From assembly GCF_023276655.1 (NCBI RefSeq), contig NZ_JALGRK010000001.1, positions 1,361,514 to 1,425,513 on the forward strand: a stretch of DNA of 64,000 bases, read 5' to 3'. The translations under genes were made by a program, and so were the position numbers. The first letter of the stretch is position 1, and each line of letters opens with the position of its first letter. Positions 11,937 to 21,505 of the stretch are shown here, one piece after another. The notes beneath the pieces are model-generated. The model was not told the origin of the DNA and made no database searches. It saw only the letters and a program-made list of their open reading frames with translations. The DNA is from Olsenella intestinalis (GTDB lineage Bacteria > Actinomycetota > Coriobacteriia > Coriobacteriales > Atopobiaceae).

Positions 11937-13118
11937 CTAGGGGATGCGGACGAGGCGGCGGTAGCAGTCGAGGCCGACCATGAGCACGCGCTCGTCGAAG
12001 TCGAAGGTCGACGCGTGCAGCGGGGCGGGCGTACCCGTCCCCAGCAGCATGAAGACGCCGGGCAGGTACTGCTGGTACCAGGCGAAGTCCTCGGTGATGA
12101 GCAGCGGCTCGTCGATGCGGCCCATCTCGGGCACCGCCTCGCGCGCGAGCTCGAGCAGGCCGGCGTCGTTGGTGACGGGCGGGTAGCCGTCGGAGAAGGC
12201 GACGCTCGCCGTGCAGCCCTCGCGCGCCGCGGCCTCGTCGGCGATGCGCCTGACCTCGCCGCGCAGGTGGTCGCACATCTTGTCGGAGAAGGTCCTCAGG
12301 CTGCCCTGCAGCAGCGTGTGCGCCGAGATCTGGTTGCGCACGTCGCCCGAGGCCATCTTGCCGAACTTGAGCAGGCACGGCTCCTCGCGCTCGGCCTCGC
12401 GCATGAGGTCGTAGGCGTCGCAGAGGAAGCGGCAGCCGGCGGCGAGCGAGTCGTGCCCCTCGTCGGCCTTGGCGACGTGCGATGCCAGGCCGCTGATCTC
12501 GACCTCGGTCTCGAACGAGGCGGCGAGAAGAGCGCCGGCGCGGCTCGCGACCACGCCCTCTTCGAGGTCCGGCCACAGGTGGAAGCCAAAGATCCGATCG
12601 ACGCGGAGTCGCTCGAAGAGCCCCGTCTCGCAGACGATGCGCGCTCCTCCCGTGGTCTCCTCGGCGGGCTGGAACACGATCAGGACCGAGCGCGGCAGCT
12701 CGTCGGCGTGCGCCGCCACGTGCCAGGCGAGGCCGAGCGCCATCGCCATGTGGCCGTCGTGCCCGCAGGCGTGCATGCGCCTCTCGTGGGTCGAGGCGAA
12801 CTCGCGGCCGGTCTGCTCGCTCACGGGCAGGGCGTCCATGTCGGAGCGAAACGCCGTCGCGTGCTCGCTTTTGCGGTCGACCCACAGGCACACGGTGGAC
12901 TTGCAGGGCGTGAGGATCTCGCAGGCCTGGCCGCGCCGATTCAAAGCGGCCCTCACCTGCTCGAGCTCGCGCGTCACGTAGGCCACGGTCTTCGGCAGGT
13001 CGAAGTCGATCTCGGGGATGCGGTGCAGGTCGCGCCTCACGCGCGTGAGGTAGGCCAGCGTGGGCTCTCCCGCCTCGTCCAGCTCGCCTGCAGAGACCGT
13101 CTGCTCGCCGTCAGTCAT
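11937..13118 (-). CDS. M20 family amidohydrolase (candidate N-acetyldiaminopimelate deacetylase)
   Basis: LRRDLHRIPEIDFDLPKT, MHACGHDGHMAMALGLA, FQPAEETTGGA, ITEDFAWYQQYLPGVFMLLGTG. Confidence 0.85.
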   Translation of the reverse strand: MTDGEQTVSAGELDEAGEPTLAYLTRVRRDLHRIPEIDFDLPKTVAYVTRELEQVRAALNRRGQACEILTPCKSTVCLWVDRKSEHATAFRSDMDALPVSEQTGREFASTHERRMHACGHDGHMAMALGLAWHVAAHADELPRSVLIVFQPAEETTGGARIVCETGLFERLRVDRIFGFHLWPDLEEGVVASRAGALLAASFETEVEISGLASHVAKADEGHDSLAAGCRFLCDAYDLMREAEREEPCLLKFGKMASGDVRNQISAHTLLQGSLRTFSDKMCDHLRGEVRRIADEAAAREGCTASVAFSDGYPPVTNDAGLLELAREAVPEMGRIDEPLLITEDFAWYQQYLPGVFMLLGTGTPAPLHASTFDFDERVLMVGLDCYRRLVRIP

Positions 13119-13307
13119 GCCAACTCCTCGCCGAATCGCCGGCGCCGCCTCGCGCGACGCCTGTCGTTAGCGCGATTCTAGCCAACGCACGCCGAGGCGC
13201 GGCACGACGCCGTGCTTTGAATCCATTCTGTTACGTTGGGCGGCGACCTTCGCCCGCCCCTCGCGCGCCCCCGTACACTAGCCCAAAGGTTCGGATACCA
13301 TGCCGGC

Positions 13308-14690
13308 ATGCGAGGGAGGGGAGGTCCCGTGGCCCAGCAGAAGCGACCGTTCGTCAGCCTCGACGAGCTCGAGGCCATCTGCGCCGAGCACCCGACCCCG
13401 TTCTACCTCTACGACGAGCGCGGCATCCGCGAGCGCGCCCAGCAGCTCGTCGACGCCTTCGCGTGGTGCCCCGGCTTCAAGGAGTACTTCGCCGTCAAGG
13501 CAACGCCCAACCCCGCCATCCTCTCCATCCTGCGCGAGTACGGCTTCGGCCTCGACTGCTCCAGCGAGTGCGAGCTCATGCTCGCCGAGGCGCTCGGCTT
13601 TAGGGGAGAGGAGATCATGTTCTCCTCCAACGACACGCCCGACTCCGAGTTCGCCTACGCCGCGCGCCTGGGCGCGCGCGTCAACCTCGACGACATCACC
13701 CACATCGACGCCTGGGAGCGTTCCGTGGGGGAGTTCCCCTCCTTCATGAGCCTGCGCTTCAACCCCGGCGGAGACTTCGACTTCACCAACGGCATTTTCG
13801 ACTCGCCGGAGCGCGCCAAGTTCGGCCTCACCGAGCCCCAGATGCTCGAGGCCGCGCGCGAGCTGTCGCGCCGAGGCGTCCGCGAGCTGGGAATCCACGC
13901 TCTTCTCGCCAGCAACACCGTGACCAACGAGTACTTCCCGGCGCTCGCGCGGCTGCTGTTCGGCCTCGCCGTGCGCATCCGGCGCGAGTGCGGCGTGCGC
14001 GTGAGCCTCGTGAACCTGTCGGGTGGCGTGGGCGTGGCGTACCGGCCGGAGGAGACGCCCAACGACATCGCCGCCATCGGCGAGGGCGTGCGCCGCGCGT
14101 TCGAGGAGGTCCTCGTGCCCGCGGGCATGGGCGACGTGGACATCGCCTGCGAGCTGGGCCGCTTCATGCTGGCGCCGTTCGCGGGCCTCGTCTGCCGCGT
14201 CACGCACGAGAAGCACACCTACCGCGACTACCTGGGCGTTGACGCCTGCGCGGCCAACCTCATGCGGCCGATGCTCTACGACGCCTACCACCACATCACG
14301 GTCATGGGCCGCGAGGACGCGCCCGCCGACCACACCTACGACGTCGTCGGCATGCTGTGCGAGAACAGCGACCGCCTGGCCACGGCGCGCGCCCTGCCCG
14401 AGACCCACGTCGGCGACCTGCTGTTCATCCACGACGTGGGTGCCCACGGCCACTCCATGGGCTACAACTACAACGGTCGTCTGCGCTCGGCGGAGCTGCT
14501 GCTGCGCGAGGACGGCACCTGCGACGTCATCCGCCGCGCCGAGCGGCCGAGCGACTACTTCGCGACCCTCGACGTGCTGGGCGTGTCGGGCCGGCTCGCG
14601 GAGCTCTCCGAGGAGCACGAAGCGCCATCGGGCGAGAAGAGCGTGCCTGGCGGCTCGCCGGGCCGCCGTCACAAGCCCGGGCGTCCGTAA
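13308..14690 (+). CDS. lysA: Diaminopimelate decarboxylase
   Basis: TPFYLYDERGIRERAQQLVDAF, YFAVKATPNPAILSILREYGFGLDCSSECEL; fold III decarboxylase; followed by dapA. Confidence 0.88.
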   Translation: MRGRGGPVAQQKRPFVSLDELEAICAEHPTPFYLYDERGIRERAQQLVDAFAWCPGFKEYFAVKATPNPAILSILREYGFGLDCSSECELMLAEALGFRGEEIMFSSNDTPDSEFAYAARLGARVNLDDITHIDAWERSVGEFPSFMSLRFNPGGDFDFTNGIFDSPERAKFGLTEPQMLEAARELSRRGVRELGIHALLASNTVTNEYFPALARLLFGLAVRIRRECGVRVSLVNLSGGVGVAYRPEETPNDIAAIGEGVRRAFEEVLVPAGMGDVDIACELGRFMLAPFAGLVCRVTHEKHTYRDYLGVDACAANLMRPMLYDAYHHITVMGREDAPADHTYDVVGMLCENSDRLATARALPETHVGDLLFIHDVGAHGHSMGYNYNGRLRSAELLLREDGTCDVIRRAERPSDYFATLDVLGVSGRLAELSEEHEAPSGEKSVPGGSPGRRHKPGRP

Positions 14691-14742
14691 GGGGCGCGTG
14701 CCGTCCGTGCGCGGCCGGCACCTGGTTGTTGCAGACACGAAC

Positions 14743-14772
14743 GCGCGCATGCTCGCAGGCGAGCATGCGCGC
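14743..14772. promoter_or_regulatory. Perfect 14-bp inverted repeat between lysA and dapA
   Basis: gcgcgcatgctcgc-ag-gcgagcatgcgcgc; no U-tract follows. Confidence 0.7.
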
Positions 14773-14805
14773 AAACGGGCATCAGCCCGAAGGGAGCTGG
14801 ATAGC

Positions 14806-15696
14806 ATGGACATCACGAATCTCACGGGATCGGTCGTCGCCCTCGTCACCCCGTTCGACGCCGACGGCAAGGTCGACTTCGACGCGCTCGAGCGCCTCGT
14901 CGACTTCCACCTCGAGGGCGGCACCGACGCGATCCTCGTGCTCGGCACCACCGGCGAGTCGTCGACCATGACCGACGGCGAGGACTACGCCGTCGCCGAG
15001 TGCGTCATCAGCCGCGTGGCCGGGCGCATCCCCGTCATCGGCGGCGCGGGCTCGAACTGCACCGAGGAGTCGCTCAAGAAGAGCCTCGGCCTGCAGCGTC
15101 GCGGCATCGACGGGCTCCTCCTCATCACGCCGTACTACAACAAGAGCAACGAGGAGGGCATCTACCGCCACTTCACGAGCGTGCTCGACAAGGTCGACGT
15201 GCCCTGCATCCTCTACAACATCCCCGGTCGCACGGGCTGCTCGATCAGCGAGAGGAACGTGGCGCGCCTCTCGACGCACCCCAACGTCTGCGGCATCAAG
15301 GAGGCCTCGGGCAACATCTCCTACGCGACGACCGTCGCGCGCTACCTCTCCGACGACTTCCGCATGTACTCCGGAAACGACGACATGGTCGTGCCGATCC
15401 TGTCGCTCGGCGGCTCGGGCGTGATCTCGGTCTGGGCCAACGTCGCCCCGGCCGACGTGCACGGCATGGTCGCCTCCTGGCTCGCGGGCGACCACGACGC
15501 GGCGCTCGCGACCCAGCTCAAGAACCTCGACCTCGTGCACGCGCTCTTCTCGGAGGTCAACCCCATTCCGGTCAAGGCGGCCCTCGCCGAGATGGGCCTC
15601 ATCCAGGAGAAGTACCGCCAGCCGCTCTGGCCCATGGCCGACGCCACGCGCGTCCGCCTGGTGGACGCGATGCGCGCGGCCGGCCTCGTCGGATAG
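14806..15696 (+). CDS. dapA: 4-hydroxy-tetrahydrodipicolinate synthase
   Basis: LVTPFDADGKVDFDALERLVDFHLEGGTDAILVLGTTGESSTM, YYNKSNEEGIYRHF, LYNIPGRTG, GIKEASGN. Confidence 0.97.
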   Translation: MDITNLTGSVVALVTPFDADGKVDFDALERLVDFHLEGGTDAILVLGTTGESSTMTDGEDYAVAECVISRVAGRIPVIGGAGSNCTEESLKKSLGLQRRGIDGLLLITPYYNKSNEEGIYRHFTSVLDKVDVPCILYNIPGRTGCSISERNVARLSTHPNVCGIKEASGNISYATTVARYLSDDFRMYSGNDDMVVPILSLGGSGVISVWANVAPADVHGMVASWLAGDHDAALATQLKNLDLVHALFSEVNPIPVKAALAEMGLIQEKYRQPLWPMADATRVRLVDAMRAAGLVG

Positions 15697-15707
15697 GAGG
15701 GATGTGC

Positions 15708-16466
15708 ATGACTGACACGAACGCGAACGCAAGCGGCTCAGCCATCTCCGTCGTCCTCGTGGGCGGCGGCCGCATGGGCGCCCTCATCGCGTCCACGATG
15801 GAGGCGCAGGGCGGATTCGACATCATGGGCGTCTACGACGAGAACAACATCGACGAGCTGGACGCCGCCGCGCCCGCCGCGGACCTCGCCGTCGACTTCT
15901 CCAACAAGGCCGCGCTGCCCCACGTCTGCGCCTACGTTCGCCGCAGCGGCTGCGCCCTCGTGAGCGGCACGACCGGCTACACCGCCGACGAGATTGGCGA
16001 GCTCCGGGCCCTCGGCGACGCCAGCGCCGTCATCCACTCGGCCAACTACTCGCTCGGCGTTGCGGTCCTGCGCCGCCTGGCCGCGCAGGCCGCGCGCGCC
16101 CTCGCCGACTTCGACATCGAGATCGTCGAGACGCACCACAACCAGAAGGCCGACGCCCCGTCCGGCACCGCCAACATCCTGCTCTCGGCGGTGGATCCCG
16201 CGGGCGAGAAGAGCGTGACCTACGGGCGCGAGGGCATGGTCGGGGCCCGGCCCGCTCGCGAGATCGGCATGCACAGCCTGCGCGGCGGCACCGTCGCCGG
16301 CACGCACGACGTGCACTTCTTCGGCCCCGACGAGGAGGTCTGCCTCACGCACCGCGCCACCAGCAGGCAGATCTTCGTGAACGGCGCGGTCGCCTGCGCG
16401 CGGCGCATCGCGGGCGCCAAGCCCGGCTTCTACACCTTCGACGAGCTCATGTTCGGCGAGGGCTAG
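15708..16466 (+). CDS. dapB: 4-hydroxy-tetrahydrodipicolinate reductase
   Basis: [68 protein letters not shown]. Confidence 0.96.
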   Translation: MTDTNANASGSAISVVLVGGGRMGALIASTMEAQGGFDIMGVYDENNIDELDAAAPAADLAVDFSNKAALPHVCAYVRRSGCALVSGTTGYTADEIGELRALGDASAVIHSANYSLGVAVLRRLAAQAARALADFDIEIVETHHNQKADAPSGTANILLSAVDPAGEKSVTYGREGMVGARPAREIGMHSLRGGTVAGTHDVHFFGPDEEVCLTHRATSRQIFVNGAVACARRIAGAKPGFYTFDELMFGEG

Positions 16467-16563
16467 GCACGCACCGATGCGGCCGGGGCAGCGACCCGGC
16501 CGGGACCCAGGCACGGACCGGGCGGAGGGGCACGCTCCTCTCGCCAGACGCAAAGGAGGAACC

Positions 16564-17262
16564 GTGGACGCACAGGAGATCATCAACTACATCGCCACCG
16601 CCCCCAAGAAGACCCCGGTCAAGCTGTACGTCAAGCTGGCCGTGGGAGCGACCGTCGACTGGGGCGACGCGCACGTGTTCGGCGACGGCGACGTGGTCGT
16701 GTTCGGCAACTGGGACGAGCTCGGGCCCATCGTCTCCGCGAACGCCGACGCCATCGACGACATCGTGATCGAGAACGACCGCCGCAACTCCGGCGTGCCG
16801 CTGCTCGACCTCAAGGGCGTCAACGCGCGCATCGAGCCCGGCGCCCTCATTCGCGAGAAGGTTGAGATCGGCGACAACGCCGTCATCATGATGGGTGCGG
16901 TCATCAACATCGGCGCCGTCATCGGCGAGGGCACCATGATCGACATGGGCGCGGTCCTGGGAGGGCGCGCCATCGTCGGCAAGAGGTGCCACGTCGGCGC
17001 GGGCACCGTGCTCGCCGGCGTGGTCGAGCCCGCCAGCGCGACGCCCGTCGTCATCGAGGACGACGTCATGCTCGGCGCGAACGCCGTGGTCATCGAGGGC
17101 GTCCGCGTGGGCAAGGGGGCCGTGGTCGCGGCCGGCGCCGTCGTGGTCGACGACGTTCCCGCCGGCGCGGTCGTCGCGGGATGCCCCGCCAAGGTCATCA
17201 AGATGAAGGACGAGAAGACCGCCGACAAGACGGCGCTGGTGGACGCGCTCCGCACGCTCTAG
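16564..17262 (+). CDS. dapH: 2,3,4,5-tetrahydropyridine-2,6-dicarboxylate N-acetyltransferase
   Basis: N-terminal DapH domain plus hexapeptide repeats; downstream of dapB; GTG start after aaaggaggaacc. Confidence 0.92.
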   Translation: MDAQEIINYIATAPKKTPVKLYVKLAVGATVDWGDAHVFGDGDVVVFGNWDELGPIVSANADAIDDIVIENDRRNSGVPLLDLKGVNARIEPGALIREKVEIGDNAVIMMGAVINIGAVIGEGTMIDMGAVLGGRAIVGKRCHVGAGTVLAGVVEPASATPVVIEDDVMLGANAVVIEGVRVGKGAVVAAGAVVVDDVPAGAVVAGCPAKVIKMKDEKTADKTALVDALRTL

Positions 17263-17641
17263 CACGCTTGCAGCTCAAACTGGCCTCGAGGGCGCGACCG
17301 CTCAGCGTGAAATGCCGTCGAGGCCATTCTGCGCTGACGGTTGCGATCTGCCTCGGCGGCCACCGTTTGCGCAAAACCCACCCTCCGTGTACAAGATGCG
17401 CCGAGTCGATCGCAAAAACGAGCCCCTGTGGCAAGGTCTTGGCGGCCCACTGCCTTCGGTTGCATCTCTTATGTGAATAGAGTAGAACACGCAACTGGGG
17501 ATTTGTCTTTTCTGATGCAGAACCAGCGCCTCGGGCTCCCTCACGCGGCAAAACATCTTGCCACGCAGCAGCAAAACTGCACGTCGAAATTGAAAATCTT
17601 TCCACGAAGGGGTGCTTTTGCGCGCGTTGAGCCCCGTGCGG

Positions 17642-19849
17642 CTAGACCCTGGAGCCGAACTCAAGGTAGTTGAGGTACGAGAGGTCGCGAACCGTGCCTG
17701 CGAAGGGTGCGGCCGCATCGTCCGTCTTGTGCCAGGGGCCGCCCTGCTCGCGCGACGCGATCGGCGTCACGACGGGGAGCGCCTGCATGAGGCCCGCCTG
17801 GGCGCGCTGGTAGTCCGTCAGCGGCAGGCCCGCCTCGAGCCCCATGAGCGTGCCGAGGTAGTTGAGGCTCAGGTCGCGCTCCTCGCTGACCTGATCGCTG
17901 CCCGCCACGTCGTAGTTGGCCCATACGAGGTAGTTCGTCTGGTAGGTCTTCATGATGTGGTCGAGGCTCGCGTGGTCGGCCTCGGGGGAGAGGCGGTCGT
18001 TCTCCCACGGCGAGATGTTGGGCTGGTGGTCGCCGAAGAAGACCACGATCACGGGCCGGTCGAGCGCCCGCAGCCTCCCCAGGAACGCCTCGAGCGCGCG
18101 GTCCGACTCCTCGATGCAGCTGACGTACTCGCTGAGCTGCGCGTTGTCGTAGTCGCTCTGGCCCTTGATGTCGTAGTGCTCCAGCTTGTCCTCGGGGATG
18201 TTGAACTGGTCGTAGCCCGTGTGGTTCTGCATCGTCACGTCGAACACGAACTGCGGGCGGTCGCCCTCGAGCAGCTCGAGCACCCTGTCGTAGGTCGCGG
18301 CGTCGGTCACGCCGGAGTGGAACTCCGGCGCCCCCTCGAAGTCCTCGATGTCCAGGAACTCGTCGAAGCCGAACTGCTCGTAGACCTTGTCGCGCTTCCA
18401 GTTGCTCGCGAGGTTGGGGTGGATCGCGTGGGTCGCGTAGCCCAGCTGTCGCATCTGCTGCGGCAGCGCGGCGCAGCGGCTGAGGTCGTAGAGGTTGTAC
18501 GGGTACTTGCCTGGCCCCACGAACGCCATCGAGTTGCCCGTGAGGAACTCGAACTCGCTGTTGCAGGTGCTGCCGCCGAGCACCGAGACGAAGAGGTGGC
18601 CGCGCGAGAGGCAGTCGTCGACGGACGAGAAGAACCTCGGTCCCGGGTAGCCAAAGTCACCAAGGACGCGCAGGTCGGCGAAGGTCTCGTTCATGATGCA
18701 GACGACGGAGGGGCGCACCTCGTCGAACTGCGCCCGCGCCGCCTGGTGGTTGGCCCACTCGCCCGAGCCCTCGGCGTGCTCGCCCCACGTGCGCTCGACC
18801 TCGCGCGCCGCGCCCTCGCTGTAGCCCGCGGGCGCGTCGATCGGCATGTCGTGGGCGATCGTGAGGAAGCTCGTCAGGAATCCGTGCTCGCGATAGGTGC
18901 TCGTGGGCTCCCAGAACTTGACCTCCTCCTCCGCGAGGCGCTCGGCGCACCGCACGGACGTGTCGCGCGCCACGCCGACGTAGGCGCACGCCAACGCCGC
19001 GCAGCACGCGATCTCGAGGGCCTTCGCAATCCAGCCGGGCACGCGCGTCGCGAGCCGGCCGCCGCTCCCGCCCTCGACGGCGTCCGCCTTGGCCCTCGCC
19101 GCCTCGTCGACGCAGCGCAGCTGCGCGCGCACGGGCATCACGTAGGCGAGAAGAGCGAGCCCGACGCAGGTGATCGTCATTGCGTCGAGCGCGGGCGCAG
19201 CCATCTGGAAGCGCAGGTTCGACCCGACCGCGGCTGCCGTGCCGAGGGCCAGGAGGTCGCCCGGCATGATGACGCTGCCCTTGAGCACGACCACGAAGTA
19301 CTGGGCGAGGCCGATGACCTGCAGCACGACCAGAAGGACGGAGCAGGCCCAGTTGCGACGGCAGACCACGAACCACGCGGCGAGCATCGCGAGCGCGATT
19401 ACGGCTTGCTCGCTGGCTGCCGAGAGCGGCGCGATGTCAGCCAGGGCATCGTTCCAGGGAAGCTCGACCGAGAAGAACGCGAGGTAGGAGGCCACAAGCA
19501 CGAGCACGAGGTCGACTGCGAACACGAGCGCGCCCATGGGCAGGCCGCGACCGCCGGCCGCGAGCACGCGCGAGAAGACGCGGTCGCGCTGCGAGGCCGC
19601 GACGCCCGCCGCGGCGCACACCGCGGAGAACGCCACGACCGAGCCCGCCTGCCCGCGATAGATGCCGCTTGCCACGAGCGCCAGCACCACGACCTCGAGC
19701 AGGGCGAAGACGCCCACCCACGCGCCGGTTCCCAGTCGCGCGGCAAGCCCGCGTCCGTCGGCGCGTCGCGCCTGCCTGACAATGCAGAAGACGAGAAGAG
19801 CGGCCCCCGCGAGGGGCGCGAGGGCGCAGGCCGTCCGTCCAAGGTCCAT
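17642..19849 (-). CDS. LTA synthase/sulfatase-family membrane protein
   Basis: N-terminal TM segments then alkaline-phosphatase-superfamily domain: VVCIMNETFADL, FVSVLGGSTCNSEFEFLTGNSM, VVFFGDHQPNIS. Confidence 0.88.
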   Translation of the reverse strand: MDLGRTACALAPLAGAALLVFCIVRQARRADGRGLAARLGTGAWVGVFALLEVVVLALVASGIYRGQAGSVVAFSAVCAAAGVAASQRDRVFSRVLAAGGRGLPMGALVFAVDLVLVLVASYLAFFSVELPWNDALADIAPLSAASEQAVIALAMLAAWFVVCRRNWACSVLLVVLQVIGLAQYFVVVLKGSVIMPGDLLALGTAAAVGSNLRFQMAAPALDAMTITCVGLALLAYVMPVRAQLRCVDEAARAKADAVEGGSGGRLATRVPGWIAKALEIACCAALACAYVGVARDTSVRCAERLAEEEVKFWEPTSTYREHGFLTSFLTIAHDMPIDAPAGYSEGAAREVERTWGEHAEGSGEWANHQAARAQFDEVRPSVVCIMNETFADLRVLGDFGYPGPRFFSSVDDCLSRGHLFVSVLGGSTCNSEFEFLTGNSMAFVGPGKYPYNLYDLSRCAALPQQMRQLGYATHAIHPNLASNWKRDKVYEQFGFDEFLDIEDFEGAPEFHSGVTDAATYDRVLELLEGDRPQFVFDVTMQNHTGYDQFNIPEDKLEHYDIKGQSDYDNAQLSEYVSCIEESDRALEAFLGRLRALDRPVIVVFFGDHQPNISPWENDRLSPEADHASLDHIMKTYQTNYLVWANYDVAGSDQVSEERDLSLNYLGTLMGLEAGLPLTDYQRAQAGLMQALPVVTPIASREQGGPWHKTDDAAAPFAGTVRDLSYLNYLEFGSRV

Positions 19850-19938
19850 GTGGTCAATCCTCCGTGCTGGGTGCGGGCAGCACGCCCGTGCCGCCGTTCG
19901 TTCAGTGTTCGCGACGCTCCATTGTAGTCCATGCGAAA

Positions 19939-19970
19939 GAGGGGCGCCGCCCGTGCGGGCGACGCCCCTC
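19939..19970 (-). terminator. Intrinsic-type terminator downstream of the M18 aminopeptidase
   Basis: gaggggcg-ccgcccgtgcgggcga-cgcccctc; reverse strand continues tttcgc. Confidence 0.65.
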
Positions 19971-20000
19971 GTCAGGTGTGAGTTCGTGCGGGCGCGAGGC

Positions 20001-21392
20001 CTACGCGAGCTTCAGGAAGGCCTTGTAGCCGCGGTACGCCTCATAGACGTCGGCCTTGCTGATGACCTCCCACGGCGCGTGCATGCTGAGCACGGGCACG
20101 CCGCAGTCGATGACGTTCATGCCGTACTCCGCGAGGATGTAGGCGATGGTGCCGCCGCCACCGGCGTCGACCTTGCCGAGCTCGGCGGTCTGGAAGTGCA
20201 CGCCCGCGCCGTCCATGCACGCGCGGATCTCGGCGACGTACTCGGCGTCGGCGTCGTTGGAGCCGCTCTTGCCCCTCGAGCCGGTGTACTTGTTGAAGGT
20301 CAGGCCGTGGCCGAGGTAGCAGGAGTTCTTGGGCTCGAAGACCGACGCGTAGCTCGGGTCGAAGCCTGCGGAGACGTCGCTCGAGAGCATGCGCGAGTTC
20401 CTGAGGCAGCGCCTGAGGGCGAGCTGGCCCTCCTCGCCGGCAAGCGCGAGGATCTCGGCCATGACGTCCTCGAAGAAGCGGCTCGTCATGCCCGTGGCGC
20501 CGACGGAGCCGATCTCCTCCTTGTCGACCAGGATCGTGACGGCGGTCTTCTCGGGCGCCTCGCACTCGAGCTGCGCGACGAGGCTCGGGTAGGCGCAGGA
20601 GCTGTCGTCGTGGCCGTAGCCCAGGATCATCGAGCGGTCGAGGCCGAGGTCACGGGCGGGGCCGGCGGGAACGACCTCGAGCTCGGCGGAGAGCAGGTCC
20701 TCCTCCTCGATGCCCAGCTCGCTGGCGAGAAGGTCGACGATCGCGGACTTCACGGGCGTCTTGTCCTTCTTCTCGTCGTCGAACGTGACGGGGCGGTTGC
20801 CCACGATGACGTCGAGCAGCTCGCCCTCGATGACGTCGGAGGCGGTCTTGGTCAGCTGCTCCTTGGAGAGGTGGATAAGCAGGTCGGAGACGCAGAAGAC
20901 GGGGTCGTCGGCCGCCTCGCCGATCGTGACGGGCACCGTCGTGCCATCCTTCTTGCACACCACGCCGTGGATGGCCAGCGGGATGGTAACCCACTGGTAC
21001 TTCTTCACGCCGCCGTAGTAGTGCGTGTCGAGGGTGACGATCTCGTTCTTCTCGTCCAGCGGGTTCTGCTTGACGTCGAGGCGCGGCGAGTCGATGTGCG
21101 CGCCCAGGATGTTGAGACCCTCGGCGAGCGGCTTCTTGCCCAGCTCCACGAGGAGAAGAGCCTTGCCGTGGTTGGAGGCATAGACCTTGTCGCCGGCGGA
21201 GAGCTTCTCGCCTGCGGCGACGAGCTCGGCGAGGTCGCGGTAGCCCGCCTCGCGCGCCATCTCGATGGAGGCGGCGCAGATCTCGCGCTCGATCTTGTTC
21301 TCGGAGATGAACTGGCGGTAGTTCTCGGCGAACTCGTTAAGCTCGTCGACCTTCTCGGGAGAGTAGTCCTTCCAAGCGTTCGGACGTTCCAT
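20001..21392 (-). CDS. M18 family aminopeptidase
   Basis: LGAHIDSPRLDVKQNPL, IPLAIHGVVCKKDG, DKEEIGSVGATGMTSRFFE, LSMHAPWEVISKADVYEAYRGYKAFL. Confidence 0.95.
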   Translation of the reverse strand: MERPNAWKDYSPEKVDELNEFAENYRQFISENKIEREICAASIEMAREAGYRDLAELVAAGEKLSAGDKVYASNHGKALLLVELGKKPLAEGLNILGAHIDSPRLDVKQNPLDEKNEIVTLDTHYYGGVKKYQWVTIPLAIHGVVCKKDGTTVPVTIGEAADDPVFCVSDLLIHLSKEQLTKTASDVIEGELLDVIVGNRPVTFDDEKKDKTPVKSAIVDLLASELGIEEEDLLSAELEVVPAGPARDLGLDRSMILGYGHDDSSCAYPSLVAQLECEAPEKTAVTILVDKEEIGSVGATGMTSRFFEDVMAEILALAGEEGQLALRRCLRNSRMLSSDVSAGFDPSYASVFEPKNSCYLGHGLTFNKYTGSRGKSGSNDADAEYVAEIRACMDGAGVHFQTAELGKVDAGGGGTIAYILAEYGMNVIDCGVPVLSMHAPWEVISKADVYEAYRGYKAFLKLA

Positions 21393-21505
21393 GCGAACTT
21401 CCCTTCTCGTATCGGCGTCGTCGGGGCGTGCCCGACTCGCCTGCAACGTTCGGCGCGGCCGACGAGTGCCGGCCGCGCCCTTGGTTTGGTATGAGTTAAG
21501 TCTAC

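Noticed and set aside
17612-19927. 771-aa plus-strand ORF opposite the LTA-synthase gene (and similar long antisense ORFs at 2765-4210, 52322-54697, 58162-59715, 59397-61559)
   Set aside because: Long antisense frames are expected from extreme GC3 codon bias; translations are low-complexity Arg/Ala/Gly/Val-rich with no recognisable domains, while the opposite strand encodes clear families.
21452-21479. ggcgcggccg...cggccgcgcc hairpin as terminator of the 21506 minus-strand gene
   Set aside because: Good stem but no T tract on the relevant strand; too weak to call.
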